NCBI RefSeq assembly: GCF_000764305.2
Contig: NW_025947732.1
Coordinates: forward strand, 63,613-127,612
DNA: 64,000 nucleotides
Reading direction: 5' to 3'
From: Hyalella azteca
Lineage: Eukaryota; Arthropoda; Malacostraca; Amphipoda; Hyalellidae
Part shown: positions 11,300 to 48,886 of the stretch, in pieces
Layout of the letters: each line of letters opens with the position of its first letter
How positions within the stretch are numbered: the first letter of the stretch is position 1
Made by a program: the position numbers and the translations under genes
The notes under the pieces: model-generated
What the model saw: only the letters and a program-made list of their open reading frames with translations
Databases searched by the model: none
What the model was told of the DNA's origin: nothing

Positions 11300-12902
11300 C
11301 AGTGGTTCCCAAAGTGGGCGATATCGCCCCCTTGGGGGCGGTGGAAAGGTTTTGGGGGGCGGTAAGGAAGATGAGTGTGGTAGGGGGCGATAGGGGGGCG
11401 GTAGTCAGAAGTTCGAACGTTTGTTTGACGATTTGTACACAACACGTGCAGCACATCATGACTCCCAGCGATGATTTTTTCACCCAGATGTTTTTTAACT
11501 TCTCCTGGTTTATGTCACAGATTAACGGCCGGACTCGCGACCGATCTCACGGCCAATTTCCAATTCAATGTTCAAGTAATATCTCTCAAACTAATGAACT
11601 TAACTCGATGAAACTTGGTACACGTATTCATTAGGACCTGACGGTAATGTTAAGCTCGTGAATTTTTTATTAATTTTGCCTTCATTTATTTTTGCCATAG
11701 TTATATGGCAATACCGGCCGAAATTCACAGTACCGGGTAATCAAGAAATTTTTTCCAAACTATTGAGCAGATTCGAACGAAATTTTGAATTTACAGTCCT
11801 AACTACCGAACGGTAATGTTTAGCTCTTAAAAATTTATTCGATTGTGCCTTTGTTCGAGAGTTTTTTTTTCTATTTCACCTTCATTAGTGATTTAAACAG
11901 CAATACGTGCTTAAATTCGCAATAATCAAGAAATTAATCCAAAATTACTGAATAGATTTGAACGAAACTTAGCATTTAAATACTTAACCTCAGCAACGGT
12001 GATGTTTAGCTTGCTACAATTTTTTAGTTTTGCCTTCGTTTGCGAGTTATACGGCTATACGTATACGGATATACGTAAACGGCTCTTGGTTAAACCGGCC
12101 GGTACGTAGAGAAGCCGGTCGTTCCTCCTATATCTGTATAACTCGCGAACGAAAACAAAATAGAAAAATTGTCGCGAGCTAAACATCACCGTTGAGAGGT
12201 TAGGTATTTATATACAAAGTTTCGGTGAAATCTGTTGATCTACGCGAATTTAAGCGACAAATTATCCGGCGAAACAAGCCGAATATAAGGAAGTGTGAAA
12301 TCAGGAATGACTGTGAAATGAAAAAAAAAACGCGCAAACGAAGGTAAAATCGAACATTTTTAAAAGCCCAAAAAATCAACGCTTGGTAGTTAGGAATGTA
12401 TATTCAAAATTTCTTTCAAATCTGTTCAGTAGTTTGGAAGAAATTCTTTGATCATTGCGAATTTCGGCCTTTGTCGCAATATAACTCGCGAATGAAGGTG
12501 TAATTTAAAAATTGTTACGAGCTAAAAATCAACGTTACGTTCTGATGAATATATGTTCCAAGTTTCCTTGAGCTGCGTTCATTAGTTTGGGAGATATTAC
12601 TTGATAATTGAATTTGGAGATTGGTCATGCGACTGGCCACGAGTCCGGCCGTGAATTTGCCCGAAACGTCCTAGGTTTCTAGTGCTGAAACAGTTAAAAC
12701 AGCTGAAAAATAATTTGGTTCACTAAATGTGGTTCTATTTGTGAAATACACACTTGTGTTTAACATTTATCTGTTAAAATTACAGCGTACTAAATTTCAA
12801 GAAAGAGGCGTATGTTTTTATATGTGTCTGTGGGGGGCGCTAGAAGTTCACTATATAGGGAGCCAAAGGGGGCGCCAGCCTGAAAAAGTTTGGGAACCAC
12901 TG
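11300..12902. mobile_element. Non-autonomous hAT-type foldback element (1603 bp)
   Basis: The ends are inverted: CAGTGGTTCCCAAA at 11300 and TTTGGGAACCACTG ending at 12902. Both ends are flanked by the exact 8-bp duplication GTCTAAAA (11292-11299 and 12903-12910). The CAGTGGTTC terminus and 8-bp target duplication are typical of hAT transposons. The interior is non-coding and is itself a diverged inverted repeat: left arm about 11520-12100, right arm about 12120-12665, turning point near 12105. Each arm holds about three diverged units of roughly 150 bp. Confidence 0.93.
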
Positions 12903-12910
12903 GTCTAAAA

Positions 12911-14600
12911 CTATATCAGTGATAATATAACAATACATAAATAATAACTTGTGGTGTCGGTATTGTTATGTTAGGCCAGTGGCCGATTCTAGACATCGCA
13001 GAATTTTCACTGATACATATGTGCATGGGTCGCGCACGTATATATAGTACTCGTAACGGCTAGGCTGCACCAATCTTTGTGATTTTGACCACCTCGGCCG
13101 GCCGGTCCGAAATTGGTAGACTTTTGAATTCTGTTATTATTTAGCATAAGATTCCTAAACCAAGTTGTTGGTTAGATTTTTTTTCGTAAACGACCGTCAC
13201 CTTGCATAATATTTTCTAGAGATAAATTTATGGTAAACGGAGAACGATATTTTAATAGAACACGAGGGAGGGTTTTAATCAATTTAGCCTTATTTCGCCC
13301 ACCTGTCCTGCCCCAGCACAGGGCGTGCGAATATCTGGGTAGAATTAGCAAATGAATGCAAATGTATATGATAGTCAGGGCTGGCGTTGGTAATTTGTCA
13401 TAGAGCTCAACGATCAGAAAGTCAATCATTATACTGGGTTTAAAAAGCAAAAATGCAGTATAAACCTTGTGTTGTCATAGACTAAATCGCAATGTAAAAT
13501 ATAGTACTGTATTCTTCTTATCAACACTCATTTTTTAAAGCTTCAATTACTTCTACTTATTTGCTTGCATTCTGAGCCTTTCCTCACAATACAAATTTGG
13601 ACTTAGGGATATAAAAGGAAATAACAATGCAGGATACAGCACTGAATCAAACTAGATAAAAAATAGAAATCATACATCTCAGCATCACGCATAGAAACAC
13701 TGCAGAATTGACATTTTCATGATAATGCAGACACGTAATGCTTTTGTGGTAAAATATAACGAGACAAAGAACAAGCGAGGCATATATAACAAGGACATTT
13801 CGATGGATATTTAAAAACTACGTGAAATTAAATATCCTTGAGTGTATAGGGAACTATTAAATGTATTGTCCCTTAATTCTTCCTGTACAATGCATATTAT
13901 TTATTCATCCATAACTTTATACGTGGATATGGGTTAGAAACTGACAATAATATTCTTATTGATGTTGGAGCGCTAAAAATCTAACTGACGTCCATGCATT
14001 AATTATATCTAAGCTTTCAATTAACATTGCTACCACTAGAATGTCTATCGTAATTTGAACTTTTTTAATTTGATAAAAAATCATCCAAAGTTCAATTTAA
14101 CATCTAAATATTTAGATGATTAAGTTGTGGACCTGCGCCATATTCATAGGGTTTTGTGAGTAAATCCTCATTTTCACTACACTCTGATGTAAAGAAAAAT
14201 ATCAGATTGAACGTAGGAGTGCACACGGTTTTTTGACAATCCTATAATATCTCCTGAAATAGATAACCTTGTTAGCCCGGGTAGAATATGATCGCAGCTG
14301 AGCACACGTCATTTTCACGAGTTTTGCTGCTTAGCAGTAAAGTCAGAACAGCGGTTATGAAAATCTCACATGTAAATACATTGCTATAATAATTATAATG
14401 ATGATAATAATGACTTGATGCGGATAAAAAGGTGGCGTCAATAGCAATAAAGGAAGCTTGGTGGGGCGGGAGCCGCACTGAAAGGCAAAGTCTGTGAGCA
14501 CAAAGCGCTGCTCTCAATAGACGCACTGCCGCGAGCATTACATTCAGTTATGGCATCATTTTCCACGTCAATTTACTCTCAATTTGAATGCAAATGAAGT
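12911..14600. other. Intergenic, nothing recognised
   Basis: AT-rich. Short open frames on the minus strand (13172-13450 and 14272-14538) lack motifs and splice context. Confidence 0.5.
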
Positions 14601-14639
14601 GTTTACATACAGCACGATGTTTTATACCAACGCTTTGCC

Positions 14640-14930
14640 ATCGACCAATGAGAACTCGGCTGTAATTTTTTGCGTTGGTGAGATTCAGCGACGTCCAATA
14701 AACAGAGGGCTTGCTTGGTCTACAGGAGGGGCGTCGGCGAGTGTCCTGACGAGGGAAGGAGTGGCATGTAGAGGAGGAGCTTAGGATTGTGAGGGGAAAA
14801 GCCGGTCCCTAATTTCGGGACGCCGTAATTACGATTTGATCGCCCCTGGTGACGTCAACTTCCTCCCGAACCCCGGTCTGCGGTCGCGCTGTTCTGTCAA
14901 ATTTGGAGCGGGGCGTTTCTGCGAACAATT
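14640..14930 (+). promoter_or_regulatory. GC-richer segment upstream of the homeobox gene; possible promoter or 5' leader
   Basis: This is a clear rise in G+C and CpG about 1 kb before the first homeobox coding exon, with a TGACGTCA-type site at about 14850 (ggtgacgtcaac). The position and composition would suit a promoter or untranslated first exon, but no TATA box, initiator or splice donor can be assigned with confidence. The link to the downstream gene is inference. Confidence 0.25.
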
Positions 14931-15925
14931 TCTGTGTACCCTAGAAACAAATAATAAATTTTTGACTGGACTTGGAAACAGGTGTTTTACCTCATGTCAT
15001 AGAAAATTCAAATACTGAAAAACTTTCAATGATAGTCTAACCCCAAAATATTCCAACACGAGATAATAATATTTGTAATTTTGGTTTTTGGGTTCTCCGA
15101 TGGACCTAAGATATTCCTTAATAATACTGTATAAGTGATTGCAGGTAAGAAAAGCTGGATTTCCTTCAACAATTATTGTGGTAGAGGACATTTAAATTCA
15201 AATGTAATTACAGTGATGACTTAAAATGTTAATGAATATACTGAGGCAATGCTATATAACGAACAGTGTAGCTCTTAGGAGTTCTGGGCATAGTATAAAG
15301 CTCCTTGGTCGTTTCGCCAAGTTGAAGGTGTTATGCTAATATTAAATCCTTAACCATCACGTAAATTGGAATTGAGATGTCATAAAATTTATGTTCAACG
15401 GTCAAAAGCGTCCTGGACTTAGAATGAAACAAACCGAAACCAAAATTTCAAATTACGTTTGAACTGGCTAAGGGTCTGGCGAATCGCGGCAGAGATTTCC
15501 TAAAACCAATCACTCAAGCTCAAGATTTGGTGCATTAATTAAGCCCAAGATTCTCTCTGCTGCGTAGTAGTTTAACAAGCTTTAGAAAAGTAACAATATT
15601 ATAGACGGTTCATACATTTCAAGATTTCTTTATGAAGTTTCTTCAAAACAAATTGTGCGTATACACGTTAGCTTCTTTAAATCATTTGAAAAAAAAATCT
15701 AGAGTAGTCCGTAAACTTCATCACCAATCAAAATTCAACGAAGATGTCTAAAGAGTGCAAATGAGGAAATGCGCAACTGATATCGGTTCATAGAGCATCT
15801 TTCTTTATTTGATCAAACCTTGTCAAGAATCCTCATTACGTTATTAGTTATGCTCATATTAATTAATTTACAAATACCCGCAAGAGGATTAAAACATCGT
15901 TGACAAGTTTTTTGGCACTACAACC

Positions 15926-39821
<23,896 letters not shown>

Positions 39822-40225
39822 CCGCAATTCATTGAGCCTCTCAGGGTGCAGAACATACCACACCTATCCGCGTCTCCGGGACTTGATTGATGCTGCAGAA
39901 TAATTGCAAAGTCAAACCATTCTTTATTGACCGTCTTTTTACATATGTAAGCACCTCATTTCATTTGGATAAATATCTGCCGAGGTGCATAATTTCCAAT
40001 CATTTTCATGCAGACGACACCAAAAGTAACAAACAGGCAGCCAAAAAGTACAGCATATAATTTGTTCATTATTGAGTACTGTTCGTTAGTAAGTAGAGCC
40101 ACTATCATGGTAAAAATGATGTCAATGCTCCTAATTGAAGTTTAAATCAAACAAAAATTATGTATTTAAATTTCTACGTTCACATATGAATAACAAAGGA
40201 TGTACCTAAACAAACAATAAAGAAA
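39822..40225 (+). terminator. Probable homeobox 3' UTR with poly(A) signal at 40216
   Basis: No coding content follows the stop. The first canonical AATAAA downstream is at 40216-40221, giving a 3' UTR of about 400 bases. This is inferred from position only. Confidence 0.35.
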
Positions 40226-40569
40226 TGCAGACAGCTTCTAAATTAAATTTAGAATTAGGTTAGAATCCGATGTAATGAAAAAATGGTCCCATATTGAACG
40301 TACCAAATAGTTCCGCTCAACTTCCTTCTTGCAATATTTGAAAAGTTTCCTTTAGTATGAACTGTTGTGACCCCAGTGACGGAAAGACGTAAAACCAAAA
40401 TAATATATCGTTCGTAAGAACCTTAATACTTTGTATATTTGAATATGTAAGCAATTTAGATAATAATGACGGGAGAAACGTTGCTGAATAAATATAGGCT
40501 AAGAATAGTTGTATAGAATTTGAAACCGGTAAGAGATCAATGATTCAAGCTGATGGCCACGAGAGCGTG

Positions 40570-40672
40570 CTAAAACCGATCTCAAATCTCTAACTATAAT
40601 CACTTTAATTAAAAACGGATCTCAAATCTCTAACTATAATAATTTTAATTAAACACGACCCTCAAAACTCTG
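40570..40672. repeat. Tandem repeat about 45 bp, 2-3 copies
   Basis: Copies of 'gatctcaaatctctaactat' plus 'aat.a.tttaattaaa.acg'. Adjacent AT-rich sequence to 42120 holds no recognised gene. Confidence 0.75.
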
Positions 40673-42120
40673 ACTAATCATGACGGCCAAGACTAACGTG
40701 AGTGGTGGCCTACAAATTTTTTACAGTAGTGATGAGATGCTGAAGCCTTTTGCTGTTAAGTGACACCCTTTATTGTTGCTTTCAACCATCGTGAAAATAA
40801 AATATAATAGAAACGCTATGTGCTACGTTTTGATATCCGTGCTTACTGGATGAAATTTTATACACGTGCAATAAAAAATTCAAAAAAAATCAACGATAAG
40901 AACTGCTCCCTTCGAATGAAAGTGAATTATAAGCTTAAATACAGCATTTAATTGTGGAAAAAAGTAACAATCTCACAAATTCTATGTACAATTTAAAATA
41001 CGTTGATTATTTGTCGTGCCAGAGAAGTACGGAACTTACAACTGCTGGCATCAATGCACGCAGTGCAGAAACAGGAAGTAAGCGATCTTCATAATTATTT
41101 GCCACAAAATTCTTGCCAATCATCAGTTACTTTATTTTTATTTGTGTTTGTCTTATTACCCATACTACCCTATTTAGAGCCCCCTTATACACTCAGAGGA
41201 GAGTGTATATGGGAGAGTGTATGGGAGAGTGTATGGGAGAGTGTTTAGAGCACCCATATACAGAGAAATAGGCCATGGGCCTATTTCTTCAACGCCGACA
41301 CTTCTATTCTATTCTAAATGAGAATGACTTTGTCAAAATGGCTTTTTCCCCTATGCTACGTGTGAGCCTAATTTGGTCGCACAACGTCTACTTTCTGCTC
41401 ATTCTATGTTTAATTAAGAAAGTGTGTCAATATTTGGATAATATGACCCAGCCATTTTTCTGAGTGCCTTAACGCAGCTAAGCGCAGTCGGGGGGGGGGG
41501 ACGGGGGTCGAAAACTCGGAAAACTCAGAAGGGCAGCAAACGTTCCTAGGTATCATGGGAAGACGGTGGCGCATCAGCGTGTTAAAAATAGTAGCTACCT
41601 GTTCAGGAGATAGGGATATTGTCACCGAGCTTATTTTTAATTGTGAAGTTTTATTTGAAGGTTTAAATTAATCGCAACTAGGAGTGAATAGCATACTTTT
41701 ATTTCTGTACTTGAAGACATGCAGTGAAGCAGAACAGTCGTGAGCAACATTATGAAAAATTCAGGCATAATATAACTATATATATACCTCTCACACCCAA
41801 ACTATAGTATGACAGATGCACATGCCTGCTAACAAAAAACTAGCATTAAAACATCAACAAAATAGTCTAAGGTAAAATTAAATAACATAGAGATGAGCAT
41901 AATAAGCGTCTTGCATCAGTGATATGTCTCTTGGATATAATATTTTCACGGACAATAGGCACAAGAAAAAAAAACGCTAAGCGAATTTGGGCTTCTGTAA
42001 CGATGTAATCTTGGAAGAAATACCTATTTCACTACAGCCTATATTTCCACATGAACAGAACTTGACGAAAAATGATGTGTTATCAAAACGTATTAAACAG
42101 TAACAACAAAATTGGCGTTA

Positions 42121-42789
42121 ACCCTTTCGTGACGGCAATGTGTTCTACAACTTTTTATTCGCATTTTTCTACAGAATCATCATGAACTTGGACCAAATAT
42201 TGCATCTCCGTAAAAAATAATGAAATAAATGTTAATGGTAAAAATTATATATTTGGGACTAGAAAATCCCGGTAGTATATGGTTCCAACTGAGGTGACAT
42301 AATTTGCGACATCACTGATTTTGATAAAAAAAATATTTTCGTAATATTTTTTGTTAGTAGTTGAATAATATTACAAACTTCCTTTGGCAAACGCGTGTAA
42401 TAGCTTATATAATAACATATCCCAAAATACCTTTATTAATATTCCTTTAGATTGGACATATGTAGGCGCAGGAGTGTTTCTAATATGTCCCTGTAGTTAG
42501 CTATGCCTTAAATTTAGCGATTTAGATTGGACATATGTAGGCGCAGGAGTGTTTCTAATATGTCCCTGTAGTTAGCTATGCCTTGAATTTAGCGCTACAT
42601 GCAAGTTATAGAGCAAATCGTTGGGCGGGACGTCACGGTCCCGTCAGTCAATTACTTTTGAGTTGACATAGACGCAGGAGTGTTACTCATGTGTGTCTGT
42701 AACTAGCTATGCCTCGAATGGTGCGCTGTATGCAAGTTATGGAGAAAACATTGAGCGGGACGTCACAGTCCCGTCAGTCACGAAAGGGT
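42121..42789. mobile_element. 669-bp non-autonomous TIR element
   Basis: The ends ACCCTTTCGTGACGG (42121) and CAGTCACGAAAGGGT (ending 42789) are inverted repeats. The interior is non-coding and contains a 74-bp tandem duplication (42451 and 42525), a third diverged copy near 42663 and two copies of a small palindrome (gcgggacgtcac.gtcccgtc). The left flank contains TTAA overlapping the TIR; the right flank reads TAATTAA. A piggyBac-like origin is possible, but no clean target duplication is visible. Confidence 0.8.
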
Positions 42790-45700
42790 AATTAAACAAA
42801 GAATTGCAGTTTGCCACTTGCGGAGGATCGAAGTGCGCAGAAATTGGCGATTATTAAAAGATGCCTAATTGTAGGTATGCTGAATGAACTAAGCTTACGA
42901 GCCAAGGTATTTTCCATTCAAGGCACGGAAACAAATAATATTATTGGGATATTATTTGACGATCCTGTGAGTGAAGCTAGCTCCCATTCAGTTTGGTGTT
43001 AGTTTGTATTTTATAGGTCAACCATGGGCTCTCATGTTAGGCACCATGTGTACCTAATCGACATGACTCCAAACTTACAGGCAAACTTGCTTTCCAGCTT
43101 AATCAAACGCATACTGGAAATCAAGAATTTGTCATGCATATTTATTACTAATTATCTAATTCTTTATTACTAATTATCGCGTCATGTATACAAACATTCC
43201 AAAACCTTTTTACTGAAAAAATTATGAATCCGTGGTTTAGTTTACGTCACCCAGTTTTTCCGTGATTGCTCTAAAAATATGTGTTGCTGTATAAATATCG
43301 GTTAAATTCGTACTCGAGATAAAATTATTTGCATAATCTGCTAAGCTATATGATTAACCTAAATTATCGGTATCTTCTTAGTAGGATTTGTGATCGATCA
43401 ACCCTTATAAATTCATAAAATCCGTTGTTGAACGTTGCAATTGTAAACCGATTTGCTCTCTATAAGACTATAAGTAGGTAGGACGTAGGACCGTAGCGTA
43501 GGTATAAGACTATTCTGAGCGGATTGAGCCTCTAGCTACTCTTCTCTATTGGGCTCCGAAACTCCGCGTCAACAAAGAACAAATTGTTAGATTTTCCCTC
43601 GCCTGCATCTGCCTTTAGCTTTGAAAATTACAGTAAACTTAACTCTTAAGAAAGTTAAGATAGACATACTGACATAGGCCTTACTATCTGACAAAGATCA
43701 GGCTCAGGCTGGGCCCGCGCTGGTGGCCCTTTAGACAATAGTAGGCTCTTAAGATTTTCTTAATTGATTTTTTTCAACTCTATAATTTAGTCATGAGACA
43801 GTTGAGACTTCATGATTGTTGACTTCTTATTATAAAATTCTAGTGTGCAGATTGCAAAGTTTGGTGAATGCATTGCCAATGACAATTTTTTCATTTGTAG
43901 ACTAAAAATGTTGCCAACATTACCCAAGATGAACTGCCTAGTGCCTGCAGTCTTCAAGATGTATTGCTGAATGCTGGCAGTCTTCAAGAGGATTAGAGGA
44001 AGAGGTGTTGCAAACATTATTTTCATCAAAATTCTCACAAAACCAACTTTGATCAGTGTATCATTATTCTTTAACACCCCAGGCAGGATGCCATGGTCAG
44101 GAAGATGTGCCAGGTGCGCAGGAATTTATTTTGTCATTTTAATGACCTGCGCCAGTGTGGAAATCCAGAGGGGTAATATATTAACTGGTAAACATAGCAA
44201 TTTGGAAAGCAGGACCCAAAAATCTGGAACGTCCAGCACACTTCCACTTTCACTCCATCATCATCACTGATGAGTCTCTGCAAGATGCCACAGCTGTTTC
44301 TTTNCCAAATCAGTTTCAGGTATGATTTTAAGAAATAATGAAAAAAATTAAGGAGTAAATTAATTATGACCGTAAATGAAAATAATTTGGTGTGCTCTGA
44401 ATCAACTGGTCAAACTCTGAACAACTAATACATCAAGTGCTCTTAATCAACTCGTATATAGGCGACTTTTGCATTCAAGTATATCGGCAAGATCTAATGG
44501 AACTTTTTTCAGAATCAAGAGTACATCCTTTACCGGCTGCAACGTTGTGAGGCCTCCTCAAGATATCCTTTGCTCACCGGAGTGACGCGTCTCTACCGGC
44601 GACCTCGGAAACGTTCATGTGGGGCGCAAAGCTTAAGCAACCTATCTAAGATCTTCCTTGCGCATGGGTGACTGTGGTCAGTGAGTGATGAGTTTCTACT
44701 GGTGTCAGTAGCGACCTTGTAACTTCTACTGAGCACAACGTGTTCTACTGAGCACAACGTGTCTTTCAGTAGATTCCTCTTGCTTATCCGTGAGTGACGC
44801 GCACAATTAACAATATTGGGAAGTTCTCTGTGTTGCCTGACGTAACGTTCATGCCGAGGCCGATTTCTGACGACCTGCAAACCTGTTTCTAGTTGCCACT
44901 TGCCTGGAACGTTTTTTTTCAAGGCGGAACGCTTTTTTTTAAGTGAACCTCTAATCTTAGATTTCCACTCTGACCTGCGCGGTGCACTGTACTATGCCGG
45001 TAAAAAATGCGCCATGCGCCGTACTTTTAGAAAGCTGAAATAGTTTAAATATGGACGTGTGGCAACGCAAATTACGCAATCACACTGACCCAGTGACCGT
45101 TCACACAAACGTGTAATCGTGTATATCCGCATTGTGTTGTGGTTGGATATAAGTTAACTAGATTGCTAACGCGTCAACTCAGGTTCTAAGAGTCAGCACA
45201 GTTATGAATATTCATTCATAGATCACAATTCAATCGGACATGAATTACAAAACTAAAGAAGGCAACATGGCTTTAGATGTGCCATCGGTGCCTTCTAATG
45301 AATGACTGGAGTCTGGACTGGTTGCGGCAAGTAGGGTATGAACCTGTACGTCAACAGTACAACCTGCATGCCAATGTTGGGACTACATTCCCGACATCCT
45401 CCCACCTGGCAAAATTGACACGATCTATACGGTCAAAACCTAATAACAATGCGCGTAAATGGACTACACAAATTAGGTCAATACGGCATAATTACAGAGC
45501 GCGGGTGGCCTGCCGAAGACCACAACTGCCCTGGATATAATGGATCATCATGATTCCTGCCTTCCAGAACGTAGCCTTCAACACTTCAAAGTTCAAGCCG
45601 TCCGTATCTAGGCCGTGGGTCGAACCAGCCCTCGGTCGAACGGCCACTTGTCGAAGGACGATGAATTTTGGAATAGAACTATGCTATCTGAAACCTAACC

Positions 45701-46185
45701 TCAGATGCGGTGAACATAAAATTACGTAATTTAACGATGTTCGAAAGTCAGATTCGATCCGCGGCCTGGTGGTGCACGGCAGGTGGTGGTCAAGGCAGGT
45801 GGTGGTCAAGGCCGGAGGAGGACAAAGCTGAGTGGTGCACGGCTGATTGGTGGATATCCGGAGAGATCCAAGGCGTTTGATTCAGGGCTTATTGGTGTAC
45901 AAAATTGGTGGTGCACGGCTGCGCCCCCCCAGAGCGTAATTAAACTATGTGATACAAAATATGAATATATATATTTGCAAGATAAGTCAATGGTCTGTTG
46001 TTTATTTTTGCTTTATTTGAGCAATTATGGTTTCCAAATCTGGGTGCATTATGTTATGTCATGTGTACTTTGAATGTGCAAAATTATAACTATCGTATGA
46101 AAATTGTTACGTCGGTTATCATGCACAAATCGCCATAGAGTATCACGATTGCAGTTCTGCTACCATCCTTCATTAAATTATCTTG
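42790..46185. other. Intergenic, no gene recognised; one ambiguous base
   Basis: Several short open frames (for example 43971-44270, 44593-44922 and 45277-45540) have no motifs or paired splice sites. The base at 44304 is an N, so any frame crossing it is uncertain. Small duplications occur at 44733-44762 (ttctactgagcacaacgtgt) and at 45778-45840. Confidence 0.5.
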
Positions 46186-46189
46186 CCTT

Positions 46190-46440
46190 TTTAGTGCATT
46201 TTCTCATTTATGGAAAGAATGCACTATTGTGCTTGCCTGGCCTTGCCATGTCCGTCCGTCCGTCTGTCTGTCTGTCTGTCCATCCGTCTGTCTGTCTGTC
46301 TGGCTATCCGTCTGTCTGTTTGTCCATCCGCCTGTCCGTGACCTCAAGTTTTCGTCGATGAGAAAATGTGCTCTCTGTCACTCACTGCAGTGAGTACTGA
46401 GATATTTTATTTTTATTTATTTACTGCAGTGAGTACTGAG
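46190..46440 (+). mobile_element. Dispersed TIR element with (TCTG)n core, copy 2
   Basis: Same family as 16968-17140: left end agtgcattttctc, a long tctg/tccg microsatellite, 'gacctcaagttttcgtcg', right end gagaaaatgtgct. It is followed by 'ctctgtcactcactgcagtg'. The end 'actgcagtgagtactgagat' is duplicated once more downstream. An open frame rich in Ser/Val/Cys here is microsatellite-derived. Confidence 0.85.
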
Positions 46441-47501
46441 ATATTTATTTTATATATTTTTCCTAAAATTCAATAATCTCACTTCCAGCAAAGTTTGCAA
46501 AATTCATTAGCTGCATAAAATACTCTCTGCTATGATGTTTGAGTTCCGGTTGACATGACATCTGTTTGCTTGTTTGTTGCTAATTTTGTAAAGGTTGCTT
46601 CAGATAAATTAATCATTGCCATTCCCATGTTTCACCCTCAATTTATTACTTGTAGTAAACGATTATGTAGATTACGATTATTACTTGTAGTATAATAAAC
46701 ATAAAGTCTCCCTATTAAAAAGTTATATTTTGTTGGTCATCTAAGATCAAAGTTTGTATCAACTACGCGAGTCGAACTAACAATAATTCAAATGTAAGAC
46801 ATGTCCGGGTTACTTCTGACTCTTCCGCTTGTCGGATACGGAACGTACCTACAGTAATCGTAAACTGCGGCTATTATACATACGAAATGTAAACAGAAAG
46901 TGTTCAGTGTTGCCATATGACTTTGGAGAAAATTTCTTCTAAAATAAAGTTCTAGATTTCTCATTCACCAAATTTCCGTATCAAGAAAAATCATATATTA
47001 CTGAAAGATAATTAAAGGCATACTGTACTGAGTATTACGTCTGTTCCTCCACAAACTGCTCTTGCGCGGCAGCGCAACATAGAATTGATGACTGGGATTG
47101 TGAGAACACGTGCGCGAAGAGAAACAATTTTGATTACATTGCGCCAACTGTGAGCAGCAATGGCTTAAAAAAAGTCTAAATGCGCGGGAAAATTCCCCGA
47201 AAACATACATCATCCTGAGTGTGGGCAGGATGGAATTATAAAAATTAGGGTCATATATTATTGCCAAATTCCAATCCATCTCCCATCACTTTTTCAATCC
47301 AAAAATTTTAGTTAAAATCAGGGTTTGTACAGATCATGGAAAACCTGGAAAATCATGGAATTTAATTTTTCATTTTCCAGGCCTGGAAAGTCATCGGATT
47401 TCATTTTAGTTTATGGAAAGTCATGGAATTTGCCAACAAAAGAAGAAAAAAATGAAGTGTTTTTCTGTGCGGCGTGGGTTAAACTGTTTGTGCAGTCTAT
47501 A

Positions 47502-48420
47502 GGGTAAACGCGGTATATTCCAACACATTAAGGACATAGCAAAAAATGAATGGCTATAAAAAAATCACCGTATGAGCAACTCGAGTTCTGTTTGCTTTTA
47601 TTCGCTCTAAAAACACCGCACTACGCGCCAGCACCAATGAAATGTCACAAAATGTTGCCATATTTATTTAAAAGCCTTTAGAATGCAAACCTGCCAAATC
47701 CATATATTCTGATGCTGTGTGTGACTAAATTTGGCATTTTGTGAGACTAATAACGGGCGTGCTTCAAACTCTACTAATTCGTAATTCCAACACTCTTGTG
47801 TTCAAATTCCGATCGCTGTGTGAGCTGTATTGGAATACGACACAGCTTGGAATTAGAACTCTACTGGATATTGAATACTACTTAATTAGTCTTTTAATTA
47901 AGAGCTATTAAGCTTTTAATTAGGAAAATTTTATTTTTTGCACACAGCTCAGAACGAGCTGTGTGTGTCTAATTCCAAGCTGTGTTGGAATTATTTTTTA
48001 TGTGTCTAAAACCATCTCTTAACTTAATCATCTATTAATTTCTTTACCACTTGAAATCAGCAAATACAAGTATACTTAAAGGATTCCTAATATATTCACA
48101 GACTTATTTAAAAGTCTCAAACCATAATATTCTTTCTACAGAAACAGTTTATCATTATTTGGTAGATCAAGGTCAACTATCAACTTTGACACGTTTGTCG
48201 ATGTTCTCACTGGGTGATGCGCGCTGCCTCTCTTTGGACCTCAACATTTTCCCGCCAGACGGCCCAGACCTAGTGTTTTGGCAATAGAATGGCTCGCAAT
48301 AGTATGATGTCACTATTTCAACTATCAACTAATGCGTGGAACTAAGACAAAGCTTAATATAAAGGACAAAAGTTGAGAAATGTTGGAATTACCCACGATG
48401 TCGGAATATGTCGTTTACCC
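47502..48420. mobile_element. Nested 919-bp TIR element, TA-flanked
   Basis: The ends are GGGTAAACG.GGTATATTCC and GGAATATGTCGTTTACCC in inverted orientation, flanked on both sides by TA (47500-47501 and 48421-48422). That pattern suits a Tc1/mariner-type non-autonomous element. Internal palindromic patches around 'attccaagctgtgt' occur at about 47840 and 47965. No transposase is present. Confidence 0.75.
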
Positions 48421-48595
48421 TATTTTCCTGTGTTCTGATTGGTTCTCCAATCACTTGACCGTTGGTCACATGATATACTTGACCGTTGGTCACGTGATTG
48501 GGGAACCAATCACGGGAGCTCGGTCACAGAGTTCAGTTGCATTTGGCAACTTTTTGATCTGCAATGGCAGCGTTCCATCTTCAGCATGCAATTTC

Positions 48596-48854
48596 GGTAT
48601 TATTGCAGATTAACTACATCCAAAAAAAAGGGTGTTTTTTTTTAATTATATGTTTTTTGGGGTGTAGATTACGAATCTGAAATCCATTTTTGGCGGTCGG
48701 CATCGGAAAACCGATTTTTTTCGCGACTTACTAACATGGGGGTTACGTAACTTACGTTACCCACTCACCTTTATTTACTAACATGGGGGAAAAAAACATA
48801 TAATTAAAAAAAAAACACCCTTTTTTTTGGATGTAGTTAATCTGCAATAATACC
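48596..48854. mobile_element. 259-bp foldback MITE with 8-bp target duplication
   Basis: Long inverted arms (about 60 bp each, starting GGTATTATTGCAGATTAACT) flank a short centre. Exact direct repeats GCAATTTC (48588-48595 and 48855-48862) border it. Eight-base duplication suggests hAT-type mobilisation. It sits just upstream of the zinc-finger relic of the outer element. Confidence 0.93.
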
Positions 48855-48886
48855 GCAATTTCTACATCATCATGCTTGGAAAGTGA

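Noticed and set aside
44304..44304. Ambiguous base as a sign of an assembly join
   Set aside because: A single N with continuous composition on both sides; it may be a polishing ambiguity, and no repeat boundary coincides with it.
46104..46361. ORF rich in Ser, Val and Cys
   Set aside because: It is the tctg/tccg microsatellite of a TIR element read in frame.
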